This document shows, piece after piece, positions 34,304 to 41,866 of a stretch of 64,000 nucleotides of DNA. Below the pieces are notes generated by a model, which was not told the origin of the DNA, did not search any database, and worked only from the letters and a program-made list of their open reading frames with translations. Both the position numbers and the translations under genes were made by a program. The stretch is from an uncultured Ruminiclostridium sp. (GTDB lineage Bacteria > Bacillota > Clostridia > Oscillospirales > Ruminococcaceae): contig CAJUQV010000015.1 of assembly GCA_910588335.1 (NCBI GenBank), positions 1 through 64,000 on the forward strand, given 5' to 3'. Numbering within the stretch: the first letter of the stretch is position 1; each line of letters starts with the position of its first letter.

Positions 34304-34827
34304 ACATAAATATAGGCGATTACGCCATACCGCTGATTTTTGCCTTTGTCTGTCTTTTCGCCCTGATAAAGCGTGTGGATTTGTTCGGCGAGTTCATAAG
34401 AGGAGTGGAAGAGGGGTTAGGCACGGTAAAGGATATTTTTCCGTCTCTGATGGCTTTGGTGGTAAGCGTGGGAATGTTCCGCTCCTGCGGAGGAGTTGAG
34501 CTTGTGAGCGGATTTTTGAAGCCCGTTACCGATTTTTTCGGATTTCCGTCGGAATGCACTCCGCTTCTTATACTTCGTCCCTTTTCGGGAAGCGGAGCAA
34601 CCGCGATATTTGAAAACATACTGGTGTCAAACGGCGCGGACAGCTTCGCGGGGCGGGTAGCTTCGGTAATGTTAGGCAGCAGCGAGACTACGTTTTATAC
34701 TCTTGCAGTTTATTTTGGCGCAACAAAGGTAAAAAAGATGAGATACGCCCTTGCGGCGGCGCTTATCGGAGACATATGCGGATGGATACTAAGCGCGGCG
34801 GCGGTCAGATTTTTTCTTGGAAGCTGA
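34300..34827 (+). CDS. spmB: Spore maturation protein B
   Basis: Membrane protein of 175 residues, partner of SpmA. RPFSGSGATAIFENIL, GSSETTFYTLAVYFGATKVKK and the following ALAAALIGDICG are strongly conserved in the family. Start codon GTG at 34300 overlaps the spmA TGA, so translation is coupled. Confidence 0.93.
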   Translation: MNINIGDYAIPLIFAFVCLFALIKRVDLFGEFIRGVEEGLGTVKDIFPSLMALVVSVGMFRSCGGVELVSGFLKPVTDFFGFPSECTPLLILRPFSGSGATAIFENILVSNGADSFAGRVASVMLGSSETTFYTLAVYFGATKVKKMRYALAAALIGDICGWILSAAAVRFFLGS

Positions 34828-34835
34828 CAGATTTT

Positions 34836-35002
34836 ATACCAATCTTTGATTATACGTATTATTTGTCTATACCTTGATGAAAGATTATACTAATAACCAT
34901 TTTGACACAGGATAAAATCATAGTCAAAATGGTTATTACACCCGAAACACTGTTAACCAATTAAAAACCATTTTTCCAATTTTTAATTGGTTAACAGTAT
35001 TA
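34836..35002. repeat. Two adjoining family A elements (copies A11a and A11b)
   Basis: A degraded single hairpin (ATACCAATCTTTGAT with TATTTGTCTATACC in the loop, to about 34888) joins a long-stem copy (AACCATTTTGAC, reversed core ATTACACCCGAAACACT, TTAACCAATTAAAAA) almost identical to A10. Located between spmB and the trpS T-box promoter. Confidence 0.82.
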
Positions 35003-35032
35003 GTAATAGTTCGCGATTTTTTCGGATTGCTA

Positions 35033-35061
35033 TTGACATTTATATAAATACGTGATATACT
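35033..35061 (+). promoter_or_regulatory. Sigma-A promoter of the T-box leader
   Basis: TTGACA (35033-35038), 17-bp spacer, TATACT (35056-35061); transcript start expected near 35068. Confidence 0.88.
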
Positions 35062-35067
35062 TTAAGA

Positions 35068-35402
35068 TAAGTTAATATTGTAAATCCGCTGAACAAAAGC
35101 AAGTAACCGCAATGTGGACGTCACAGAGAATCCGTGGTGGTGAGATCGGATACGGACAGTTACGGCGAATGGGTTTGTGAGGAGCAGGGTGAACGGCGTT
35201 TTTGCCGAGTAGTCCGCGCCGCGTTTCCTGCGTTAGTGTGAAAGGGTATTCAGGCGTGCGCTGCGTACTTTGCTTTTTAAGCTATCGCTGCGATGTTCGT
35301 CTTATACCTTAGATAAGGCGATTTTTTTATCGCAAATATCGGGTGGCACCGTGGAATTTCCGCCCCGACAAGTTTTTTGGCTTGTCGGGCGGTTTTTGTT
35401 TT
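35068..35402 (+). promoter_or_regulatory. T-box riboswitch, tryptophan specifier, controlling trpS
   Basis: A tRNA-sensing leader. The stem I region includes CAGAGAATCCGTGG-type AG-bulge sequence, and the specifier side reads GAATGGGTTTGTGAG with TGG (Trp) at 35170-35172. The T-box proper GGGTGGCACC lies at 35341-35350, able to pair with uncharged tRNA acceptor ends. The terminator stem is CCGCCCCGACAAG (35360-35372) with CTTGTCGGGCGG (35381-35392) and a T run. The specifier agrees with trpS downstream, but about 500 bp of repeats separate the leader from that gene. Confidence 0.9.
35360..35402 (+). terminator. T-box regulated terminator
   Basis: GC-rich 12-13 bp stem followed by TTTTTGTTTT; part of the T-box switch. 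Confidence 0.9.
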
Positions 35403-35453
35403 ATACCAACCTTTAATCATCCGTATTATTTGTCTATACCTTGTTATGCTATG
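35403..35453. repeat. Family A fragment (copy A12)
   Basis: ATACCAACCTTTAATCATCC followed by TATTATTTGTCTATACCTTG is the left part of a single-hairpin family A element, cut off by the family D element. Confidence 0.55.
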
Positions 35454-35612
35454 CCTTGTTTGAAAAATCGGAAACGCCGTCTTTTCGTCCCAAAACGGTC
35501 GTTTTCTGCGTCAAAAAGCCTTGTCAAACGACGGTTTGACTGTGTTTTTTTCTTGAAGCTAATCATTTTGGGTCAAATATCCGTTATTTCCTCTATTTTC
35601 AAACAAGCCCTA
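35454..35612. mobile_element. Family D MITE-like element (copy D1)
   Basis: About 160 bp with ends CTTGTTTGAAAAAT and ATTTTCAAACAAGCCCTA, over 85 percent identical by eye to the copy at 52.1 kb. Followed at about 35615-35680 by a family C end fragment (AAATTTGCTCGAAAATCCACG). Confidence 0.82.
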
Positions 35613-35698
35613 ATTCCCGATCGACAACAAAATTTGCTCGAAAATCCACGCACAAATTTTGTAAATACAGGTTCTTAAATAAAAACTATGACAGACTT

Positions 35699-35876
35699 TA
35701 GGCAATACCGCACAATGATGGTGTGTGGATTGCGCCGTCGGATTTTTCGTCAGCTTGTATAAATCCGACTCAGGAATACCGGCGTATTTCAAGGAGGATT
35801 CGTGCAAGATGACGGAAAATATGCAGGCAAGCCGCACGCAAAGCCGTCAGGCGGTCATTGCGCGGTGTTGCCTTTA
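35699..35876. mobile_element. Family B MITE-like element (copy B4)
   Basis: About 178 bp, ends AGGCAATACCGCACAATG and CATTGCGCGGTGTTGCCT flanked by TA. The interior CAGGAATACC and GTATTTCAAGGAG matches B2 and B3. It lies just upstream of trpS. Confidence 0.83.
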
Positions 35877-35910
35877 TTATGTCAAATAAAAAAGAAAGAA
35901 GGAATTCAAA

Positions 35911-36972
35911 ATGCAGAAAGAAAAAGACATAATCCTGACTGGAGACCGTCCCACAGGTTCTCTTCATATAGGGCATCTGGCGGGTTCGTTGAGCAGCAGG
36001 GTGCATTTGCAGGAAACAGAACAATATCAGATGTACGTTATGATAGCCGATCTTCAGGCGCTCACCGACAACGCGGAAAATCCCGAAAAGGTGCGTAAAA
36101 GTCTTTTTGAATTGACGCTTGACTATTTGGCGGTGGGACTCGATCCCGAAAAAACGCATATGATCGTACAATCGGCTATTCCCGCTCTTTCCGAACTTAC
36201 AATGTACTTCCTTAACCTTGTGACGTTGGCAAGACTGGAACGGAATCCCACCGTTAAGCACGAGATAAGGGAAAAAGGCTTCGGGCACAGTATACCTGCC
36301 GGTTTTATGGCGTATCCCGTCAGCCAGGCGGCGGATATCACCGCCTTTAGGGCAAAATACGTTCCATGCGGAGACGACCAGCTTCCCATGCTGGAACAGA
36401 CAAGAGAGCTTGTTTCCGCTTTCAACCGTATTTACGGCGGCAATGTACTTGTGGAGCCAAAGGAAATACTTCCGAAACGCTCCGCCTGCTTCAGGCTTAT
36501 AGGCACCGACGGTTCCGGGAAAATGTCAAAATCTTTGGGTAACTGCATTTATATTAAGGACGATGAAAAAACATTAAAAGAAAAGATAATGTCTATGTTT
36601 ACCGATCCGACCCATATAAACGTTTCCGATCCCGGTCATACGGAAAACAATCCAGTATTTATCTATCTCGAGGCTTTCTCGTCCGACGCTCATTTTGCGG
36701 AATATCTTGCCGAATATCATAATCTTTCCGAAATGAAGGAGCACTATCAAAAGGGAGGATTAGGTGATATGAAGTGTAAAAAATTTTTGTTTAACGTGCT
36801 TAACGAAACCCTTTTGCCGCTTAGAAAGCGGCGCGAGTGGTATGAAAGAGACAAGGCGGAGTTGCTGAATATTTTAAAAAAAGGCACGGAAAAAGCTGTT
36901 GAAGCCACTGAAAGGACATTGACGGAGGTGCGGGAGGCTATCGGTATAAATTATTTTAATACCAATCTTTAA
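35911..36972 (+). CDS. trpS: Tryptophan--tRNA ligase
   Basis: Class I aminoacyl-tRNA synthetase charging tRNA-Trp; 353 residues. HIGH-type motif in RPTGSLHIGHLAGS (near residue 15), KMSKS loop in GSGKMSKSLGN. AGAAGGA lies upstream of the ATG. The upstream Trp T-box should induce it when charged tRNA-Trp is scarce. The final residues NTNL and the TAA stop are encoded by the first bases of a family A repeat, so the natural C-terminus may have been slightly altered; the catalytic core is intact. Confidence 0.96.
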   Translation: MQKEKDIILTGDRPTGSLHIGHLAGSLSSRVHLQETEQYQMYVMIADLQALTDNAENPEKVRKSLFELTLDYLAVGLDPEKTHMIVQSAIPALSELTMYFLNLVTLARLERNPTVKHEIREKGFGHSIPAGFMAYPVSQAADITAFRAKYVPCGDDQLPMLEQTRELVSAFNRIYGGNVLVEPKEILPKRSACFRLIGTDGSGKMSKSLGNCIYIKDDEKTLKEKIMSMFTDPTHINVSDPGHTENNPVFIYLEAFSSDAHFAEYLAEYHNLSEMKEHYQKGGLGDMKCKKFLFNVLNETLLPLRKRREWYERDKAELLNILKKGTEKAVEATERTLTEVREAIGINYFNTNL

Positions 36973-37003
36973 TCAAGTTGTAGATTTGATCAAAGATTGG
37001 TAT
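36959..37003. repeat. Family A single-hairpin element (copy A13) overlapping the trpS stop
   Basis: ATACCAATCTTTAATCAAG and TTGATCAAAGATTGGTAT with TA on each side. The trpS TAA (36970-36972) lies inside the left arm. Confidence 0.85.
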
Positions 37004-37089
37004 TAGGGCTTGTCTTTATAATGCGGCACAATAAAATTTTAAAGGTGATTTCTCTTGACTGTCGCCATAATATATGTTAAAATAATATA

Positions 37090-37216
37090 AAAACCTGTCT
37101 TCAAAAGATATTTCATGCGTCTTTTCGGCAAATTTTGCCGATGACCGTGTTGGAAGGCCTTGTCCTCATCAAAATTTGCTCGAAGATCTGCGTACAAATC
37201 TTGTGAAGACAGGTTC
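37090..37216. mobile_element. Family C MITE-like element (copy C2)
   Basis: Ends AACCTGTCTTCA and TGAAGACAGGTT; inside, TGCGTCTTTTCGGCAAATTTTG (with a GCCGA palindrome) and AAATTTGCTCGAAGATC. It fills most of the gap 36973-37318. Confidence 0.8.
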
Positions 37217-37318
37217 TGTGAAAATGCAAAAAAACATTTGTTTTTTCACGTTCGTCGGTTTTGTGCTTCAAGGGCGATTCGGACGAAGGCTCCTCAACAG
37301 AAAGGAACGGTAATAAAA

Positions 37319-37798
37319 ATGAAACGTCAGGACTATATTTCATGGGAAGAATATTTTATGGGAATAGCCCTACTCTCCGCGCAAAGAAGCAAGGATAACT
37401 CAACTCAGGTAGGCGCGTGTATAGTAAACCGCGACAAAAAAATCATATCGGTAGGTTATAACGGTATGCCTATCGGCTGCAACGACGACGATATGCCATG
37501 GGAAAGAGACGGCGAGATGCTGGACACTAAATACGCTTTTGTTTGCCACGCGGAGCTTAACGCCATTCTTAACAACAACGGCGGTTCTTTAAAGGGCACC
37601 ACCGTTTACACTACGCTTTTCCCCTGCAACGAATGCACAAAGGCCATTATACAATGCGGAATAAGAGAGGTTGTATATATGGAGGATAAATACAGCGATA
37701 CGGACAGTATAAAAGCTTCAAAAAAAATGATGGATATGGCGGGCGTAACATACAGAAAGTACATATCGGGCGAAAAGGAAATTGCTTTAAGTCTTTAA
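37319..37798 (+). CDS. Deoxycytidylate deaminase (ComEB-like)
   Basis: Zinc enzyme of 159 residues converting dCMP to dUMP for thymidylate synthesis. The zinc motif CHAELNAIL (His and Glu near 77-79) and PCNECTKAI (two Cys near 103-106) are complete, and the N-terminal SWEEYFMGIALLSAQRSKD is typical. The start at 37319 follows AGAAAGGA; the frame is open further upstream but only through repeat C2. Single gene. Confidence 0.93.
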   Translation: MKRQDYISWEEYFMGIALLSAQRSKDNSTQVGACIVNRDKKIISVGYNGMPIGCNDDDMPWERDGEMLDTKYAFVCHAELNAILNNNGGSLKGTTVYTTLFPCNECTKAIIQCGIREVVYMEDKYSDTDSIKASKKMMDMAGVTYRKYISGEKEIALSL

Positions 37799-37868
37799 TA
37801 CTTTTAAAGTTGATGTTCGTTTGAGAGATATATGTTGTTTTCAACTCCGCTTTTATTTACTCGGAATA

Positions 37869-38031
37869 CAGAACCTGTCTTCACAAAATATTACATGCGT
37901 CTTTTCGGCATATTTCGCCGATGACCGTGTTGGAAAGCCTTGAAATACATCAAGTATTACTTCGGCTTTCCGCCTTGTCCTCGACAAAATTTGCTCGAAA
38001 ATCCACGCACAAATCTTGTGAAGACAGGTTC
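37869..38031. mobile_element. Family C MITE-like element (copy C3)
   Basis: About 163 bp, ends GAACCTGTCTTCACAA and TTGTGAAGACAGGTTC, interior as in C2 plus an extra hairpin (GGCTTTCC with GGAAAGCC). It ends 26 bp before the histidine kinase start. Confidence 0.83.
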
Positions 38032-38056
38032 ATAGAATTGAACCGGAGGAAGTTAT

Positions 38057-40123
38057 ATGCATGACAGTTTTAAAGACCTGATGAATATTTCCGCTGAAAG
38101 TTCCGACGATTTTTTCAAGAGACTTGTTGAGGAAATGCCCGGCGGCTTTCTTGTTTACCGGGCGGAAGGAAAAGAAGAAATACTTCGGATAAACAAGGCT
38201 GCGCTGAAGATATTCGGCTGCGATGATATGTGTGAGTTTCAGCAGCTTACCGGCGGTACTTTCCGAGGCATGGTGCATCCCGATGATCTGGAGCGGGTGG
38301 AAAACAGTATTTCATATCAGATAGCCAACAGCGCCAACAATCTGGATTACGTGGAATACAGGATAAGGCAGAAGGACGGTTCAACCCGCTGGGTCACCGA
38401 CTATGGAAGATACGCTTATCTGGAAAATGTCGGCGGTATATACTATGTTTTTATTTCCGATGACACCGAGAGAATGAAAAAGCGTATGAGCGATCTTGAG
38501 ACTGTAAACAGCGAGCTGGTGAAAGTTTCTGCCAGAGAAAGGCAATACCGGAAGGCCATATTGTACGATGCGATTTTCTTTTTTGAAATAGACCTTACAA
38601 ATGACAGTTTCATTACAGCTATTACTCATATGGAGGATGTACATCCCTTTGACCTGTTCGACTCGGTAAATACGGGGGGAGAGACAAAGTTTTCGGATTT
38701 TATTGACTTTTCCTCAAAAGGGCAGAATGAGCCTGAAGAATATATTCGTTTTTTCGACAGAAACAGACTAATACGCTGCTGCGAAAACGGTCATCTGGAG
38801 CAAAGCTATGAGTGTCATGCCGCCGACAACCTTGGAAGACGCCGGCTGCTGAAATATGTTGCTCTTTTGGGGGAAAGCGCTGACGGAAAAGTTTCCGCTC
38901 TTATTATGGCTAAGGACGTTACCTCGCAGGCGGAAAAACAAAAGCTGCTTCAGATGTCATTAAGACAGGCGCAGGCGGCTAACATTGCAAAAAGCACTTT
39001 CCTCTCCAATATGTCCCACGACATAAAGACTCCGCTTAACGCGATTTTGGGCTTTACGGATCTTATAAAGCTTCATTCGGGCGACAGTGAAGCGGTTGAG
39101 GAGTATGCGGAAAAAATAAAACTTTCGGGAAATCAGCTTCTTAATATATTAAACGAGGCGCTGGAGGTTACCCGAATGGAATCGGGCAAGGCCGTGCTTG
39201 CGGAAACGGAATGCCATCTTATCGACCTTCTCGCGGAGGTGGAAAAGGCGGTGCTCCCAGAAATGAACGCAAAATCCATACAGTTTATAATAGATAAATC
39301 CTGTATAACCCATTTTTCCGTTTACATTGATGTGTTGAGAACAAAAGAAATGCTGTGTCAGCTTCTCGATAATGCCGCCAAATATAACAATAATTCGGGA
39401 AAAGTAATTCTTACGGTCAGAGAAGAGGTTCATTCAGGCGGCTACGGGAAATACAAATTTATTGTGGAGGACAACGGTTTCGGTATTTCCGAGGAATTTA
39501 TGGAGCGCATATTTGAACCTTTTTCAAGGGAAAGCAATACTACCAGAAGCGGAGTTGCGGGGAGCGGTCTGGGGCTTGCGGTAGTAAAAAACCTCGTCGA
39601 CCTTATGGGCGGAACAATATCGGTGGAAAGCGAGGAGGGAAAGGGCTCAAGGTTTTCGGTTACCTTAGTGCTTAAAAAATTGGAAAAAAATATTCCGATA
39701 AGCAAGAAAACGAAGCGAGAGATATCACTTAAAGGAAAAAGGCTGCTCCTGGCGGAGGACAACAGTATAAACTGTGAAATCGCCGAGGCGCTGCTTACCG
39801 AAGAGGGCTTTATAGTGGAAACAGTCGGCGATGGGGATCAGGCTGTGGAGGCAGTACTGAAAGCGGGAGCGGGACACTTTGATTTTATACTTATGGATAT
39901 TCAGATGCCGCGCATGAACGGCTATGAGGCTACAATGGCAATAAGGGCGCTTAAGGACAAAAATCTGGCCAATATACCCATAATAGCCCTTTCCGCCAAT
40001 ACCTACGCGGAGGATCAGAAAATGTCCGTACAGTCGGGAATGGACGCCCACGCTTCAAAGCCGTTGGATATAATCAAGCTTAAGGATATAATAAAATCGG
40101 TTTTTGAACGCAGGGAACAATAA
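38057..40123 (+). CDS. Hybrid sensor histidine kinase/response regulator
   Basis: Cytoplasmic-looking signal protein of 688 residues. PAS domain at about 20-130 (FHRMVHPDDL-like region with MVHPDDLERVE and YRIRQKDGSTRWV). A second sensory region follows at about 160-290. The HisKA domain carries the phosphorylated His at about 322 in NMSHDIKTPLNAILGF. The HATPase has EDNGFGIS and GSGLGLAVVK. The C-terminal receiver has its Asp at about 613 in ILMDIQMPRMNGYEA and Lys in SKPLD. No TM segment is visible. GGAGG precedes the ATG. No Hpt or output gene is nearby. The input is unknown. Confidence 0.94.
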   Translation: MHDSFKDLMNISAESSDDFFKRLVEEMPGGFLVYRAEGKEEILRINKAALKIFGCDDMCEFQQLTGGTFRGMVHPDDLERVENSISYQIANSANNLDYVEYRIRQKDGSTRWVTDYGRYAYLENVGGIYYVFISDDTERMKKRMSDLETVNSELVKVSARERQYRKAILYDAIFFFEIDLTNDSFITAITHMEDVHPFDLFDSVNTGGETKFSDFIDFSSKGQNEPEEYIRFFDRNRLIRCCENGHLEQSYECHAADNLGRRRLLKYVALLGESADGKVSALIMAKDVTSQAEKQKLLQMSLRQAQAANIAKSTFLSNMSHDIKTPLNAILGFTDLIKLHSGDSEAVEEYAEKIKLSGNQLLNILNEALEVTRMESGKAVLAETECHLIDLLAEVEKAVLPEMNAKSIQFIIDKSCITHFSVYIDVLRTKEMLCQLLDNAAKYNNNSGKVILTVREEVHSGGYGKYKFIVEDNGFGISEEFMERIFEPFSRESNTTRSGVAGSGLGLAVVKNLVDLMGGTISVESEEGKGSRFSVTLVLKKLEKNIPISKKTKREISLKGKRLLLAEDNSINCEIAEALLTEEGFIVETVGDGDQAVEAVLKAGAGHFDFILMDIQMPRMNGYEATMAIRALKDKNLANIPIIALSANTYAEDQKMSVQSGMDAHASKPLDIIKLKDIIKSVFERREQ

Positions 40124-40249
40124 TACGTCCCTTTTGCCTTTCGTGTTGACGGATAATATTTTCGTCAATTTTACCAATTGAAATCTTGTGTAAAAGCCGG
40201 TAAGTATGGTAAAATAAAATCGACAAACCGCAGCTTGTGAAGGAGTAAT

Positions 40250-40816
40250 ATGAAAAACAAGAATATAGAAAGATGTTCTTGGGCAACAACAGACTTGTAT
40301 AAAGAATATCATGATATGGAATGGGGAAAACCTGTCCATAATGATGACAAATTATTTGAAATGCTGATACTTGAGGGAATGCAGGCCGGGTTATCATGGC
40401 TAACAATATTAAATAAAAGAGAAGCTTTTAGAGAATCGTTTGATCGGTTTGATTGCAAAAAAGTAGCCCTCTATGACGAAGCGAAAATTGATGAATTGAT
40501 GAAAAATGAAAAAATTGTTCGTAATAGGTTAAAAATCCAATCGGTAATAACGAACGCACAGCAATATATAAAAATACAGGAAAAATACGGAAGCTTTGAT
40601 TCCTTTATATGGTCTTATGTCGACAACAACCCCATTTATAATCATTTCAATTCCGAAGCTGAAATACCTGCAAAGACGCCTCTTTCAGACAAAATCAGTA
40701 AAGATTTGAAAAAATACGGTTTTAAGTTTGTAGGCAGTACAATTATATATGCCTATATGCAGGCAGTGGGAATTGTTAATGACCATGTAAAAGGATGTTA
40801 TTTGTATAAAAATTGA
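40250..40816 (+). CDS. tag: DNA-3-methyladenine glycosylase I
   Basis: Base-excision repair enzyme of 188 residues that removes 3-methyladenine. Zinc ligands are in place: Cys9 (ERCSWA), His21 (EYHDMEWG) and the C-terminal His/Cys pair (VNDHVKGCY). EGMQAGLSWLTILNKREAFRE is the family signature. The coding sequence is visibly richer in A/T, with more ATA/AAA/TTA-type codons, than neighbouring genes, which could reflect recent transfer. GAAGGAG lies upstream of the ATG. Confidence 0.95.
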   Translation: MKNKNIERCSWATTDLYKEYHDMEWGKPVHNDDKLFEMLILEGMQAGLSWLTILNKREAFRESFDRFDCKKVALYDEAKIDELMKNEKIVRNRLKIQSVITNAQQYIKIQEKYGSFDSFIWSYVDNNPIYNHFNSEAEIPAKTPLSDKISKDLKKYGFKFVGSTIIYAYMQAVGIVNDHVKGCYLYKN

Positions 40817-40892
40817 TATTTACCGAAAATCCGCGTATAATTCCTATGAATACAAGCTCTAAGAAAAAAATTTAAAAAAAGGATCTGATGTT

Positions 40893-41696
40893 TTGAAAAT
40901 ATTTGATGCTCATTGTCACATTTTTCCCGAAAAAATAGCGGCTAAGGCTTCCGTTAATATCGGTGCGTTTTACGGGCTTCATATGAGCTTTGACGGTTCG
41001 GTGAAAACGCTTATGGATCTGTACGGAAAAGCGGGGGTAGACAAATGTCTGGTACAGTCCGTGGCTACCACTCCCGCGCAGGTTAAGAGCATAAACGATT
41101 TTATATCGGAAAGCGTTAAGGAATATCCGGAGATGTTCGTAGGCTTCTGTTCGCTGCATCCCATGATGGAAAAAAAAGAAATCGAGGCGGAGATAGACAG
41201 AGCCATAGGCTTAGGACTTAAAGGAATAAAGCTTCATCCCGATTTTCAGAAATTCAGGATAGACGAGCGGAAGGCTTATGATATATATGAGCCTGCCGAG
41301 GGAAGGCTCCCCATACTGTTTCATACCGGAGACAAACGCTATGATTATTCCTCGCCGAAGCACCTCGCCGCGATTCTTAAGGATTTTCCAAAACTAATAG
41401 CAATCGGCGCACATTTCGGCGGGTGGAGCGAATGGGACGAAGGCAGGAAATATCTTGCCGATAACCCCAACGTTTATGTGGATACCAGCAGCTCGCTTTA
41501 CGAGGTGTCTCCCGAAAAAGCTCTTGAATATATCAGGGCTTTTACCGCCGACAGGGTAATGTTCGGCACCGACTACCCAATGTGGGATGTGAGAGACGAG
41601 CTTGTGAATATGGAAAAGCTTGACCTTACCGATGAGGAAAGGGAAAAAATTATGTATAAAACAGCCTGCGGGCTTCTCGGTACTTCGATTGACTGA
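40893..41696 (+). CDS. Amidohydrolase family protein (COG2159 type)
   Basis: Metal-dependent hydrolase or decarboxylase of 267 residues. FDAHCHIFP gives the HxH metal motif; KLHPDFQ, FHTGD, GAHFGG and FGTDYPMWD are the further strand-end motifs of this TIM-barrel superfamily. The start is TTG at 40893 with AAAGGA upstream; the nearby ATG at 40888 is out of frame and stops at once. The substrate is unknown. It stands between tag and the HD-GYP gene without clear coupling. Confidence 0.88.
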   Translation: MKIFDAHCHIFPEKIAAKASVNIGAFYGLHMSFDGSVKTLMDLYGKAGVDKCLVQSVATTPAQVKSINDFISESVKEYPEMFVGFCSLHPMMEKKEIEAEIDRAIGLGLKGIKLHPDFQKFRIDERKAYDIYEPAEGRLPILFHTGDKRYDYSSPKHLAAILKDFPKLIAIGAHFGGWSEWDEGRKYLADNPNVYVDTSSSLYEVSPEKALEYIRAFTADRVMFGTDYPMWDVRDELVNMEKLDLTDEEREKIMYKTACGLLGTSID

Positions 41697-41754
41697 CAAA
41701 AACAGTAAAAGCGTGTTCACCGCAATAAAATATTCGTGGGCACGCTTATATTTA

Positions 41755-41835
41755 TGCAAGAGCTTGTATTCGTAGGATATATAACGCGTCTTTTAGGTAA
41801 ATTTTGCTTGAAAATCTACGAAAAAACAAGCTTAA
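41755..41835. repeat. Family C-related fragment
   Basis: AGAGCTTGTATTCGTAGGAT, CGCGTCTTTTAGGTAAATTTTGC and GAAAATCTACG match family C interiors and ends. A matching end, ATTCCTATGAATACAAGCTCT, lies at about 40840-40862. Together these could be remains of one or two elements around the amidohydrolase gene. Confidence 0.55.
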
Positions 41836-41866
41836 AAAAATCGGTATGATCACGGGAGAATTGATC

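Noticed and set aside
35343..35678. 111-codon plus frame between the T-box and trpS
   Set aside because: It lies across the T-box terminator and the family D repeat, so it is not a gene.
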